A program made the translations under genes and the position numbers. From Janthinobacterium agaricidamnosum NBRC 102515 = DSM 9628 (GTDB lineage Bacteria > Pseudomonadota > Gammaproteobacteria > Burkholderiales > Burkholderiaceae_D): a stretch of DNA of 64,000 bases. The stretch spans positions 503,513 to 567,512 of the forward strand of contig NZ_HG322949.1 of the NCBI RefSeq assembly GCF_000723165.1, given 5' to 3'. Under the pieces are notes generated by a model, which saw only the letters and a list, made by a program, of their open reading frames with translations, made no database searches and was not told the DNA's origin. Shown one piece after another: positions 1-10,104 of the stretch; positions within the stretch are counted from its first letter, which is position 1; each line of letters begins with the position of its first letter.

Positions 1-114
1 CGACTGGATGCGCCGCGAAAAGGCCGGCTGGGTGACATGGCGCAGCGCCGCCGAGCGGCTGAAATTATTGGTTTCAGCGAGCGAAATGAAGTCTTCTAGC
101 CATTTGGTTTCCAT
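1..114 (-). CDS. LysR-family transcriptional regulator, N-terminal part only (runs off the window)
   Basis: The first 38 codons of a minus-strand gene are visible, starting at the ATG at 114 and reading out of the window at base 1. The protein begins METKWLEDFISLAETNNFSR and continues with a segment ending QPAFSRRIQS. This is the typical first helix and the winged helix-turn-helix of LysR regulators, where the FSRSAAL...TQPAFSRRI part forms the recognition region. The ligand-binding domain lies outside the window, so no effector or target can be proposed. Confidence 0.8.
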   Translation of the reverse strand, partial: METKWLEDFISLAETNNFSRSAALRHVTQPAFSRRIQS

Positions 115-142
115 CGCGTGATGGTACGCGGCTTGCGGGTTA

Positions 143-184
143 AAAGCAAAACCGCCAAAGCAAAACCGTCAAGGCAAAACCGGC
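143..184. repeat. three tandem copies of a 14-bp unit
   Basis: Three head-to-tail copies of a 14-mer (aaagcaaaaccgcc at 143, aaagcaaaaccgtc at 157, aaggcaaaaccggc at 171) fill the space between the partial LysR start and the stop codon of the symporter gene. The copies differ at two or three positions. No function is evident; slippage expansion is the simplest origin. Confidence 0.7.
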
Positions 185-188
185 ATCG

Positions 189-1427
189 CTAGCGCGCCAG
201 GCCGCAGCTGCGCAGCTTGGCGCGGTCCAGTTGCCGGTCCCACGCGGCGATGGCCAGGCAGGCCACGCCATTGCCGGCCAGGTTGGCCAGCGGCCGGCAT
301 TTCAGCAAGCGTTCGATGCCGACGATGAACAGCAGGCTGGAGACCGGGATTTCCGGCACCGCGGCCAGCGTCGCCGCCAGCGCGACAAAGGCCGAGCCGG
401 CGACGCCGCTGGCGCCCTTGGAGGTGATCATCGCCAGCGCCATGATGGACAGCAGATGGGCCGTGCCGAGGCTGATGCCCTGCGCCTGCGCCAGGAACAC
501 CAGCGCCATGCCGAGATAGAGATTGCTGCCGTTCAGGTTGAAGGAGTAGCCGGCCGGTATCACCAGGCCGGTTACCTGCGCCGGGCAGCCCGCGCGGGCC
601 ATTTTTTCCATCAACGGCGCCATCGCCGTGATCGACGACGCGGTGCCGAACACGATCAATAATTCTTCCTTGATGTAGGCGATGAAGCGCAGCACCGAGA
701 AGCCGCAGGCGCGGCCGATCGCACCGAGCACCAGCAGCACGAACAGCGCCGTCGCCAGGTACAGCGCGGCCATCAGTTTGAGCAGCGGCGCCACCGATAC
801 CAGGCCGTATTTGCCGACCGACCAGGCGACCGCGCCGAAGGCCGCCAGCGGCGCTGCCCTCAGCACGATCCTGAGCCCGGCCAGCAGCGCGCCGGCGGCC
901 CGGTCGCACCAGCCGGCCGGCCGCCGGCCGCGTTCTCCCAGCAGCGCCAGCAGCATGCCCGCCGCCAGCGCCAGCATCAGCGCCAGCAGCAGCGGGCTGT
1001 GCATGAACGCGTCGCCGATGGCGGCGCCGATCGTCGGCGCCGCCATGGCGCCAGCCGGCGTGCCGGCATCGATATGGAAGCCGGCGCCGGGCCGCAGCAG
1101 CAGCGCCGCGACGATGCCGCTCATCAGCGACAAGAACGACAAGGCTTCGAAGTACAGCAGCGCCTTGATGCCGATGCGGCCCAGCTGTTTCAGCTTGCCG
1201 ATGCCGGCGATGCCGCCGCTGACGGTAAAGAAAATCAGCGGCGCCACCATCAGCTTGATGACGCTGATGAAGACGGCGCCCAGCGGCTGCATGGCGAGCG
1301 CCAGCGCAGGCTTGCACAGGCCGAGCACGATGCCGCAGGCAATCGCCGCCAGGATCTGGCAGAACGGGCTGCGCAGCGCGCTCATGCTCATGTGCAATTT
1401 CACGCGCAGGTTCATGCGCAGTTTCAT
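189..1427 (-). CDS. dicarboxylate/amino acid:cation symporter (DAACS family)
   Basis: 412-residue inner-membrane protein of the DctA/GltP (DAACS) family, which imports dicarboxylates or acidic amino acids with H+ or Na+. Many hydrophobic helices are visible. Family landmarks are VIKLMVAPLIFFTV near residue 55, the serine-rich hairpin GTASSITAMAPLMEKM, and SFNLNGSNLYLG, which corresponds to the usual N-(M/L)-DGT substrate and cation motif but carries NGS instead of DGT, so the substrate may differ. The ATG at 1427 overlaps the upstream LysR stop as ATGA, which supports this start and translational coupling. The same frame stays open much further upstream, but that part lies antisense-like inside the lysR gene and lacks family similarity. 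Confidence 0.85.
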   Translation of the reverse strand: MKLRMNLRVKLHMSMSALRSPFCQILAAIACGIVLGLCKPALALAMQPLGAVFISVIKLMVAPLIFFTVSGGIAGIGKLKQLGRIGIKALLYFEALSFLSLMSGIVAALLLRPGAGFHIDAGTPAGAMAAPTIGAAIGDAFMHSPLLLALMLALAAGMLLALLGERGRRPAGWCDRAAGALLAGLRIVLRAAPLAAFGAVAWSVGKYGLVSVAPLLKLMAALYLATALFVLLVLGAIGRACGFSVLRFIAYIKEELLIVFGTASSITAMAPLMEKMARAGCPAQVTGLVIPAGYSFNLNGSNLYLGMALVFLAQAQGISLGTAHLLSIMALAMITSKGASGVAGSAFVALAATLAAVPEIPVSSLLFIVGIERLLKCRPLANLAGNGVACLAIAAWDRQLDRAKLRSCGLAR

Positions 1428-2347
1428 GGATTCGCGCCGGCCAGCACGCGCCGGGTCAAGTCCAGGAAGTGCCGCGCGGCGGGCGAAATGTCGTGTTCCC
1501 GGCTGGCCAGCGTCAGCGGCGCGCTCAGGCCGGGACCGGCGTCGGCGATTCGGCAATACACCACGCTGTCGGCATGAAAACCCTTCATCGACGCCGGCAC
1601 CGCCGACACGCCGGCGCCGGCCGCGACCAGGCTGATATTGGTCAGCATGCGTTCGACTTCGATCACTTTCGACGGCGTGAAACCGGCCCGCAGACAGGCA
1701 TCCATCAAGTTCGAATACATGCCCGGCGCACCATGCCGGCGCACCAGGATGAACGGTTCGTTTTTCAGCGCGGCCAGCGCCACGGTCGGCGCGCTGTTGC
1801 CGCGCCCGGGCGGCAGCGCGGCATGGCCGGCCGGCAGCACCAGCAGCATTTCCTCTTCCTGCAAATGGGCGAACAGCACGCCCGGCGGACGGCTGACCGG
1901 CAGCCGCAGGAAGGCCACGTTGAGTTTGCCGGCCGCCACCGCATCGCTCAGTTGCGCGGCGTTCGCTTCGCTGAAATCGAGGCTGACATCGGGCCATGCG
2001 GCGCGGTAGGCGCGCACGATTTTCGGGATCAGGGGATGCGCCGCGGCCGAGCTGGTGAAGCCGATCGACAGCTTGCCGGCCGCGCCGCGCGCCGCTTGCG
2101 CCGCCCTTGCCGCGCCTTGCTGCAAACCGTCGAGGATGGCGTGCGCCTCCTTCAGGAAGGCATGGCCGCCGGCGGTCAGTTCGGCGCCTTTCGGATGGCG
2201 CCGGAACAGCGCGAAACCCAGTTCGTTTTCCAGTGCGCGTATCTGCAGGCTCAGTGGCGGCTGCTGCATGCCGAGCCGTTCCGCCGCGCGCGTGAAGTGG
2301 CCTTCTTCGGCGACCACGACGAAGTAACGCAAGTGTCTCAGTTCCAT
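1424..2347 (-). CDS. LysR-family transcriptional regulator, coupled to the symporter gene
   Basis: 307 residues. The N-terminus MELRHLRYFVVVAEEGHF, followed by TRAAERLGMQQPPLSLQI, is the LysR winged HTH (residues 1-60), and the rest has the length of a LysR periplasmic-binding-protein-like effector domain. It resembles the BenM/CatM/HcaR-type subgroup in the HTH. Its stop overlaps the start of the symporter gene (ATGA), so both are probably made from one transcript. It is divergent from the secreted hydrolase and porin genes, with a dyad in the shared intergenic region, so it may control both directions. The inducer is unknown. Confidence 0.88.
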   Translation of the reverse strand: MELRHLRYFVVVAEEGHFTRAAERLGMQQPPLSLQIRALENELGFALFRRHPKGAELTAGGHAFLKEAHAILDGLQQGAARAAQAARGAAGKLSIGFTSSAAAHPLIPKIVRAYRAAWPDVSLDFSEANAAQLSDAVAAGKLNVAFLRLPVSRPPGVLFAHLQEEEMLLVLPAGHAALPPGRGNSAPTVALAALKNEPFILVRRHGAPGMYSNLMDACLRAGFTPSKVIEVERMLTNISLVAAGAGVSAVPASMKGFHADSVVYCRIADAGPGLSAPLTLASREHDISPAARHFLDLTRRVLAGANP

Positions 2348-2360
2348 CTTGTTTGTCTCT

Positions 2361-2402
2361 TATCTTGATACTTTTTTAGTATGGTACTCGATGAGTCAAG
2401 AT
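2361..2402. promoter_or_regulatory. nested inverted repeats, candidate LysR operator between divergent genes
   Basis: TATCTTGA at 2361 is mirrored by TCAAGATA at 2395, and an inner ATACT...AGTAT pair sits at 2367-2382. The region is AT-rich and lies between the lysR start (2347) and the hydrolase start (2461), where a LysR regulator normally binds to control itself and the divergent gene. Binding is inferred. Confidence 0.55.
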
Positions 2403-2460
2403 ATTTTACATTAGGTTTAAAACTCCCTACCATGTTTATCAAAGACTACAGGAGACCTGC

Positions 2461-3753
2461 ATGAATCGTATTTTGAGTGCGCTGCTGTGCGCCGGCGGCT
2501 TGCTGGCCGCATCCGGCGCGATGGCGCAAACGGCGGCGTCCTGCCCGGCCGGACTGGACCCGGTCGCGCAGTGCTACAACGGCCAGGACGCCAACGGCGC
2601 CTTTTACTGGATCGCGATGCCGAAACAATGGAACCATACGCTGATCATGCACAGCCATGGCGGGCCGCGCCTGTCGGCCATCACGCAAGACAGCAATATC
2701 GAAGACCTGGAACGCTTTGCCGTCACGGTGCGCCAGGGCTATGCGTGGGCCGGCTCGACCTACCGCCGGCCCGGCTACGGCGTGCGGATGGCGGCCGAAG
2801 ATACCGAAAACCTGCGCCGGATCTTTGTGGCGCGCTTCGGCCAGCCCGGGCGCAGCATCTTGCATGGCCAGTCGTGGGGCGGCAACGTCGCGGCCAGGGG
2901 CATCGAACTGTATGGCGCGCATTATGACGGGCTGGTGCTGACCAACGGCATGCTGGCCGGCGGCAGCCGCAACTATATGCACCGCGCCGATTTGCGCGCC
3001 GTCTACCAGTATTACTGCGCCAATCACCCGCGTCCGGACGAGCCGCAATACCCGCTGTGGACGGGCCTGCCGGCCGACTCGGCGATGAAGCCGCAGGAGC
3101 TGGCGGCGCGGGTCAACGAATGCACCGGCGTCGCCTTGCCGGCGGCCAGCCGCAGCGCGGCGCAACAGCGCAAGCTGGATGATATCCTGGGCGTGATCCG
3201 CATCCCCGAACGCACGCTGGTGTCGCACCTGAACTGGGCCACGTTCACCTTCCGCGACCTGACCCAGCGCGTGCTGGGCGGCCGCAATCCATTCTCGAAC
3301 CGCGGCGTGGCCTATCACGGTTCGCATGACGATGCGGCGCTCAATCGGGGCGTGCCGCGCTTCGACGCCGACCCGCAAGCGGTGGCCGATCTGGCGCACG
3401 ATTCCGACATGGACGGCAAGCTGAACGTGCCGGCCATCAGCCTGCATGCGATCGACGATCCGACCGCGCTGGTCGAGTATGAAACCGAGTATCGCAACCT
3501 GCTCAAACGGACTGGCCGCGACGCCAAGCTGGTGCAGGTGTTCAGCGACGAACACGATCACAGCAAGCTGGCCGACGCCGAATATGCGGCGGTGTTCGAC
3601 ACGCTGTCGGCCTGGCTGGACAGCGGCAGGAAACCGACCCCGGACAGTATCGCGGCGGCCTGTGTCAAACAGTCGCAACAGTTCGGCGGCGGCTGCCATA
3701 TCAAGACGGACTTCGTTCCGGCGGCCTTGTCTTCGAGGGTCGAGCTACGTTAA
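2461..3753 (+). CDS. secreted alpha/beta-hydrolase family protein
   Basis: 430 residues with a Sec signal peptide (MNRILSALLCAGGLLAASGA, cleaved near AMAQ). The mature protein has an HGG oxyanion element (HSHGGPRL near residue 62), the nucleophile elbow GQSWGG near residue 138 (GxSxG), a candidate acid in a late DDPTALVEYE segment, and a candidate histidine in DEHDHSKL near residue 360, consistent with a serine hydrolase fold. A strong ribosome site (caggagac) precedes the ATG. The downstream porin carries a nearly identical leader (actacaggagac), so the two may be co-expressed for periplasmic processing and uptake of the same compound. The substrate cannot be told from the sequence. Confidence 0.82.
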   Translation: MNRILSALLCAGGLLAASGAMAQTAASCPAGLDPVAQCYNGQDANGAFYWIAMPKQWNHTLIMHSHGGPRLSAITQDSNIEDLERFAVTVRQGYAWAGSTYRRPGYGVRMAAEDTENLRRIFVARFGQPGRSILHGQSWGGNVAARGIELYGAHYDGLVLTNGMLAGGSRNYMHRADLRAVYQYYCANHPRPDEPQYPLWTGLPADSAMKPQELAARVNECTGVALPAASRSAAQQRKLDDILGVIRIPERTLVSHLNWATFTFRDLTQRVLGGRNPFSNRGVAYHGSHDDAALNRGVPRFDADPQAVADLAHDSDMDGKLNVPAISLHAIDDPTALVEYETEYRNLLKRTGRDAKLVQVFSDEHDHSKLADAEYAAVFDTLSAWLDSGRKPTPDSIAAACVKQSQQFGGGCHIKTDFVPAALSSRVELR

Positions 3754-3790
3754 TCAACAGTTTTATCGCAGTACCATCAGCACCCATAAA

Positions 3791-3830
3791 GGACCGCCAT
3801 CAAGGACCAGCAATAGGTCCATGGCGGTAC
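3791..3830 (+). other. intercistronic nested hairpin between hydrolase and porin
   Basis: GGACCGCCAT at 3791 pairs with ATGGCGGTAC at 3821 (one interruption), and an inner GGACC(agcaata)GGTCC occupies 3804-3820. There is no U-run after it, so it is more likely an RNA-processing, stabilising or attenuating structure than a terminator. Confidence 0.5.
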
Positions 3831-3852
3831 CATAAAAACTACAGGAGACAAC

Positions 3853-4908
3853 ATGAAACATGCAATCATCGGCATCGCCCTGCTGGGCGGTTTGCCGGGC
3901 CTCGTGCTGGCCCAATCGAACGTCGATGTCTACGGTTCGATCGACGCCGGCCTGCGCAACAGGACCAATGTCAACCAGGCCGGCGACAGCCAGTTGACGA
4001 TGGGCTCGAACGGCACTTTCCGTTCCAACCGGCTCGGCTTCAAGGGCACCGAAGACCTGGGCGGCGGCCTGAAGGCCAACTTCCTGCTGGAGTCGGGTTT
4101 TAATACCGCCACCGGCGCGCTGAACAACACCACCGGCACGCTGTTCCAGCGCGAAGCCCATATCGGCCTGGAGAGCGCGCTGGGCGCGATCGACCTGGGC
4201 CGCCAATACACGGTGGCCTATAAAACCATCGTCGCTTTCGATCCCTTCGTCTACCGCTATCCCAGCATCACCTACGTGCTGTCGTCGACCGCCGGCACGC
4301 GCCATAGCAACGACGTGCAATACACCGGCCGTTTCAATGACCTGACGCTGCGCGCCGAATATGCGCTGGGCGAAGTGGCCGGCGACAGCAGCAGCGGCAG
4401 CGCCAAGGCGGTCGGCGCCAACTACGTCAGCGGGCCGCTGAAGCTGGGCGCCTCGTACACCAGGTCGAAGGAAAACGTCGGCAGCACGGCCGCGCCGGTG
4501 TACATGGATTACGACCATGTCGCGGCCGGCGGCGCTTATACGGTCGGCGCGGTGACGCTGGCGCTTGGATATGTCGATGAAAAGCAGGCCACCATCGTCG
4601 CGCGCGACGACCGCGCGACATGGCGCTGGGCCGGCCTGACCTATCGGACCAGCGAGCGCTTCAGCGTGACCGGCGCGTGGTACGGCAACAAGGTACACAA
4701 CCGCAAGGCCGGCGCCACCGTGGCGGCCGGCGACGGCAAGAAGGATTTGTACATGCTGGGCTTGCGCTACGACCTGTCGAAACGCACCGTGCTGTATGCC
4801 GAAATCGACCGCAACAAGTTCGACGGCGCGTTCGCCAGCGGCGGCACCACGCCGCTGAACCAGCGCGGCCAGACCGGCACCTCGGCCGGCATCATGCACA
4901 TGTTTTAA
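3853..4908 (+). CDS. outer-membrane porin (betaproteobacterial general-porin family)
   Basis: 351 residues. It has a signal peptide (MKHAIIGIALLGGLPGLVLA), then the mature start QSNVDVYGSIDAGLRNRTN, which is the standard first strand of Burkholderia/Bordetella-type trimeric porins. SNRLGFKGTEDLGGGLKANF and the QREAHIGLES segment are conserved strands. The chain ends in GIMHMF; the terminal phenylalanine is the usual BAM assembly signal. A good ribosome site (aggagac) lies 6 bases before the ATG. Its stop overlaps the stop of the convergent EamA gene by 4 bases. Solute specificity is unknown. Confidence 0.92.
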   Translation: MKHAIIGIALLGGLPGLVLAQSNVDVYGSIDAGLRNRTNVNQAGDSQLTMGSNGTFRSNRLGFKGTEDLGGGLKANFLLESGFNTATGALNNTTGTLFQREAHIGLESALGAIDLGRQYTVAYKTIVAFDPFVYRYPSITYVLSSTAGTRHSNDVQYTGRFNDLTLRAEYALGEVAGDSSSGSAKAVGANYVSGPLKLGASYTRSKENVGSTAAPVYMDYDHVAAGGAYTVGAVTLALGYVDEKQATIVARDDRATWRWAGLTYRTSERFSVTGAWYGNKVHNRKAGATVAAGDGKKDLYMLGLRYDLSKRTVLYAEIDRNKFDGAFASGGTTPLNQRGQTGTSAGIMHMF

Positions 4909-5795
4909 GCGGTGCCGGCCGGCTTGCCGCGCTGCGGCAGGAAGGCCAGCACGTTGCCGAGCAAGACCAGGGCCAGGCCGGCGAATGCCGGTCCGGTCCA
5001 GACATAGCCCTCGAAGAAGGTCGAGACCGTCAGCGCCACCACCGGGAACAGCACGGTGGCATACGCGGCGCGGTCCGGGCCGATGCGGCCGAGCAGCAGC
5101 AGGTAGGCGGTAAAGCCGACCACCGAACCGGCGATCGCCAGGTACAGCAGGGCGCCGATGTAGCGGCCATCGGCCGGCAGCGCGAACGGCATGCCGAGCG
5201 CCAGCGCGCCGGCGCCGACGATGGTGGCGCCGATCAGCATGGCCCACGCATTGGTCAGCCACGGCGCCAGGCCGAGCGCCTGCATGCGGCTCGACAGCAG
5301 GCTGCCGCTGGAAAAGCACAGGGTGCCCAGCAGCGCCAGTCCCAGGCCCAGCAGCATGCCGCCATCGTGCCAGTGGCCGCGCATCTGCGGCAGCGACAGC
5401 AGGGCGATGCCGGCCAGTCCCAGCAGCGCTCCGGCCACTACCTGGCGGCGGATAGCGCGGCCCAGGAACAGGCGTCCATTGAGCGCATTCCAGATCGGCG
5501 CGGTCGAGAATATCACCGCCACCAGGCCGCTCGGCACCGATTTGCTGGCGTAATAAAAACACAGGAAATTGCAGCAAAACAGGCCGAAGCCTTGCGCCAG
5601 CAGATACGGCCAGGCGCGCCTGGGCGGCCACAAAGGCTGGCGGCGGGCCAGCAAGATCAGCATCAGCAGCGCCGACGCCAGCCAGAAGCGGTAGGCGATC
5701 GACACCGGCGCCGGCACCGCACCCAGCTGGAAGGTGATGGCGATCCAGGTGGTGCCCCATATCAGCACGGTGAGCAGGTAAAGGAAGACGTTCAT
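4905..5795 (-). CDS. EamA/DMT-superfamily transporter
   Basis: 296 residues with about ten transmembrane helices in two EamA repeats. The N-terminal LTVLIWGTTWIAITFQLG and the AVIFSTAPIWNALNGRLF segment at the end of the first repeat are typical of the drug/metabolite transporter superfamily, many members of which export amino acids or metabolites. The gene is divergent from an AraC regulator (5942), a common arrangement for regulator and exporter. Substrate not predictable. Confidence 0.87.
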   Translation of the reverse strand: MNVFLYLLTVLIWGTTWIAITFQLGAVPAPVSIAYRFWLASALLMLILLARRQPLWPPRRAWPYLLAQGFGLFCCNFLCFYYASKSVPSGLVAVIFSTAPIWNALNGRLFLGRAIRRQVVAGALLGLAGIALLSLPQMRGHWHDGGMLLGLGLALLGTLCFSSGSLLSSRMQALGLAPWLTNAWAMLIGATIVGAGALALGMPFALPADGRYIGALLYLAIAGSVVGFTAYLLLLGRIGPDRAAYATVLFPVVALTVSTFFEGYVWTGPAFAGLALVLLGNVLAFLPQRGKPAGTA

Positions 5796-5941
5796 ATTGA
5801 TCGGGTAGCTTGAAAAACCACAGCATCGCCGATGGCGCCGGCGCCGGATTGTCTGTGCTTGCTGTTTTTGGGGCCGCCGCCAGCGCCCGCTACACCGTCG
5901 TGTTAAGCTTTTTGATACCGATGATTACCTGTGATTGCACG

Positions 5942-6856
5942 ATGTCCGTCCGACCCGTCCCCGCCGCCGACAGCCCGCCCGCCGCCGATATTGCGCACAA
6001 GGTATTCCATACCATGTCGCAAACCGAAGCGCGGCTGGAACGTTATGCTTTACTCGGCGACAATCTTGCAATGGCGATATGGGACCGCCGTACCGAACAC
6101 TCGCACACCTCGTATATCCAGCCCGGCCACCATACGCTGTCGTTTTACCTGGGCGGCGGCTACGGCACCCAGCGCCGCGAGGAACCCGGCTCGCATGGCG
6201 CGCCGCAATTGCTGTGCGCCTTGCCCGACTGGCATGAATCGCGCTGGCTATTGCGGGGCAATGTGCGCATGCTGCACATCTATTTCCTGCCCGAGCATTT
6301 CACCCGGCGCGCGGTAGTCGAGCTGGACCGCGAACCGCGCGGACTGACGCTGGCCGACCGCACTTATTTCGAGCATCCGCGCATCGTCAGCCTGTGCCGC
6401 ACGCTCAGTGACATGCCGTGGCATGGCCCGGATGCGGCATTGCGGGCCAATGAAGTCACGCATGAAACGTTGAGCGAATTATTACGTTCGCAGACCGTTC
6501 CGCAGCGCCAGGGGCGCCTGAACGGCGGCCTGGCGCCGGCGGTGCGGCGCCGCCTGGCCGAATTCATCGACGCTGAACTGGCGCGCAATCTGACGCTGGG
6601 GATGCTGGCGCAAGTGGCGTGCCTGTCCGAATTCCACCTGGCGCGCATGTTCCGGGTCTCGTTCGGCATGCCGCCGTCGGCCTGGATCGCGCAGCGCCGC
6701 ATCGACCGCGCGCGCCATTTGCTGAAAACCACCGCCTTGCCGCTGCAGCAGGTCGCCGACGCCTGCGGCTACGCCGACGCCAGCCATTTCAGCCACCGCT
6801 TCCGCGCCGCCACCGGCGTGCCGGCCGGACATTACCGGAAATTGCTGCTGGCTTGA
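5942..6856 (+). CDS. AraC-family transcriptional regulator
   Basis: 304 residues from the ATG at 5942; an internal ATG at 6014 is an alternative start, and the frame is also open upstream to 5810. The C-terminal third (from about residue 200) contains two helix-turn-helix units: LTLGMLAQVACLSEFHLARM and LPLQQVADACGYADASHFSH, followed by the conserved FRAATGVPAGHYRK. The N-terminal part is a cupin-like effector domain without recognisable ligand residues. It is divergent from the EamA transporter and may regulate it. Confidence 0.85.
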   Translation: MSVRPVPAADSPPAADIAHKVFHTMSQTEARLERYALLGDNLAMAIWDRRTEHSHTSYIQPGHHTLSFYLGGGYGTQRREEPGSHGAPQLLCALPDWHESRWLLRGNVRMLHIYFLPEHFTRRAVVELDREPRGLTLADRTYFEHPRIVSLCRTLSDMPWHGPDAALRANEVTHETLSELLRSQTVPQRQGRLNGGLAPAVRRRLAEFIDAELARNLTLGMLAQVACLSEFHLARMFRVSFGMPPSAWIAQRRIDRARHLLKTTALPLQQVADACGYADASHFSHRFRAATGVPAGHYRKLLLA

Positions 6857-6970
6857 CGGGGGCATCCGCGTAAAAACGTGCGCACGGTATTGTGCGTGTC
6901 ATGTGTGTAACATATGATTGCGTATAAAATAACATCATTGGATGCGTTATTTTATTCATGTGGAGTGCAT

Positions 6971-7138
6971 ATGAAGACGATCGCCAGATCCCCATCGCCA
7001 GGGGGAACGATGCAGCGTACGCCGCGCAGCGGCTTGCATGACGCGACGGCGTTGCTGCCGCCACGGGTGCGCCAGGCCGCCGCCCGTTACCGCCGCGACG
7101 GCGCCACGCTGCAGGCGCTGCCGCGGCGGCGCGGCTGA
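6971..7138 (+). CDS. possible small arginine-rich protein (55 residues)
   Basis: An ATG at 6971 with a plausible ribosome site (gtggag, 6 bases upstream) opens a 55-codon frame rich in Arg and Pro, ending in PRRRG. There is no recognisable domain. The space between AraC and the end of recQ (6857-7162) otherwise contains only an AT-rich promoter-like stretch at 6915-6960. It could be a chance frame in G+C-rich DNA. Confidence 0.3.
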   Translation: MKTIARSPSPGGTMQRTPRSGLHDATALLPPRVRQAAARYRRDGATLQALPRRRG

Positions 7139-7162
7139 TTTGCCCGTATCAAGCGGCCTGGA

Positions 7163-8998
<1,836 letters not shown>

Positions 8999-9002
8999 AC
9001 CA

Positions 9003-9851
9003 TTATTCCGCCCACACTACCAATCCGGAATAGGCGCTGGCGATCACCACCAGGCCGAATACGATACGGTACCATGCAAAAAAAGTGAAGTCATGCGAGC
9101 TGATGTAACGCAGCAGCCAGCGCACGCACAGGAAGGCCGAGATGAACGCGGCCAGGGTGCCGATGCCGAAGAACGGCACGTCGGCCACCGACAGGATGGC
9201 GCGCGCCTTGTACAGCGAATAGACGGTGGCGCCGAGCAGCGTCGGGATCGCCAGGAAGAACGAGAATTCGGTGGCCGCCTTGCGCGACAGGCCCAGCATC
9301 ATGCCGCCGATGATGGTCGAACCGGAGCGGCTGGTGCCGGGAATCAGCGCGAAGCATTGCGCGCAGCCGACCTTGAGCGCGTCGAGCAAGCTCATGTCGT
9401 CTACCGTCTCGATGCGCACCGCCTTCGGATTGCGCCGCGCATGGCGCTCGACCAGCAAAATGATGATGCCGCCGACGATGAAGGCGGTGGCCACGGTGAT
9501 CGGGTTGAACAGGTGCTGCTTGATCGACTTGCTGAACAGCAGGCCCAGCACCACCGCCGGCAGGAAGGCCACGATCAGCTTCAGTGTGAACAGCCTGGAG
9601 CGGGCCTGGCCGGCAACCAGGCCGGACAGCACTTCGGCGATGCGCGCCCGGTATTCCCAGCACACCGCGAAGATCGCGCCGGCCTGGATCGCGATTTCAA
9701 ACACATCCATGACGTCCTTGCTGACTTGCCGGTTCAGGTCGAGCAGGCTGCCGGCCAGAATCAGGTGGCCGGTCGACGAAATCGGCAAAAATTCGGTGAA
9801 GCCTTCAACCAAGCCCATGATGACGGCTTTTAGCGCGAGTATAAGATCCAT
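9003..9851 (-). CDS. uppP: undecaprenyl-diphosphatase UppP/BacA
   Basis: 282-residue polytopic membrane phosphatase that recycles undecaprenyl pyrophosphate to the lipid carrier used in peptidoglycan synthesis; it also gives bacitracin resistance. The first consensus region [17 protein letters not shown] (residues 16-32) and the second, [14 protein letters not shown] (residues ~167-180), carry the catalytic Glu, Ser, His and Arg residues. It is directly upstream of recQ on the same strand. Confidence 0.96.
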   Translation of the reverse strand: MDLILALKAVIMGLVEGFTEFLPISSTGHLILAGSLLDLNRQVSKDVMDVFEIAIQAGAIFAVCWEYRARIAEVLSGLVAGQARSRLFTLKLIVAFLPAVVLGLLFSKSIKQHLFNPITVATAFIVGGIIILLVERHARRNPKAVRIETVDDMSLLDALKVGCAQCFALIPGTSRSGSTIIGGMMLGLSRKAATEFSFFLAIPTLLGATVYSLYKARAILSVADVPFFGIGTLAAFISAFLCVRWLLRYISSHDFTFFAWYRIVFGLVVIASAYSGLVVWAE

Positions 9852-10013
9852 ATGTGTCTAGACGGTGCTGATATGTTTGATGGGAAATAAGGCAGCGGGC
9901 GCGCACGATCGCTGCGCGGGGTCGAAGCTTACCACGAGAGCGGCCCGCGATTCTGATTCCGGCGCAAGATGAGGCCGCTTTTTACCGGGGGCGAATGGCA
10001 TGGCGGCAGGATG

Positions 10014-10090
10014 TCCTTGCTTGCCATGCCGCATCAATACCAGGCAAGCAAGGAAGTGGGCGCCCGCTTACCATGCGGGCGCCTATTTTT
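10014..10090. terminator. two tandem strong hairpins between uppP and the MFS gene
   Basis: The first hairpin is a perfect 12-bp inverted repeat (TCCTTGCTTGCC at 10014 with GGCAAGCAAGGA at 10043). The second is GGCGCCCGC/GCGGGCGCC at about 10059-10083, followed on the plus strand by tattttt. Minus-strand transcripts from the MFS gene pass through both. The T-run lies on the plus strand, so termination of minus-strand transcripts is plausible but not certain. Confidence 0.55.
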
Positions 10091-10104
10091 GAGGAAGAAT
10101 GGCG

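Noticed and set aside
1428..1997. Upstream extension of the symporter reading frame
   Set aside because: The frame stays open but lies within the lysR coding region, lacks family similarity, and the ATG at 1427 has the ATGA overlap and matches family length.
3763..5826. 687-codon minus-strand open frame across porin and EamA genes
   Set aside because: It is a shadow of two well-supported genes in high-G+C DNA, with no domain and biased composition.
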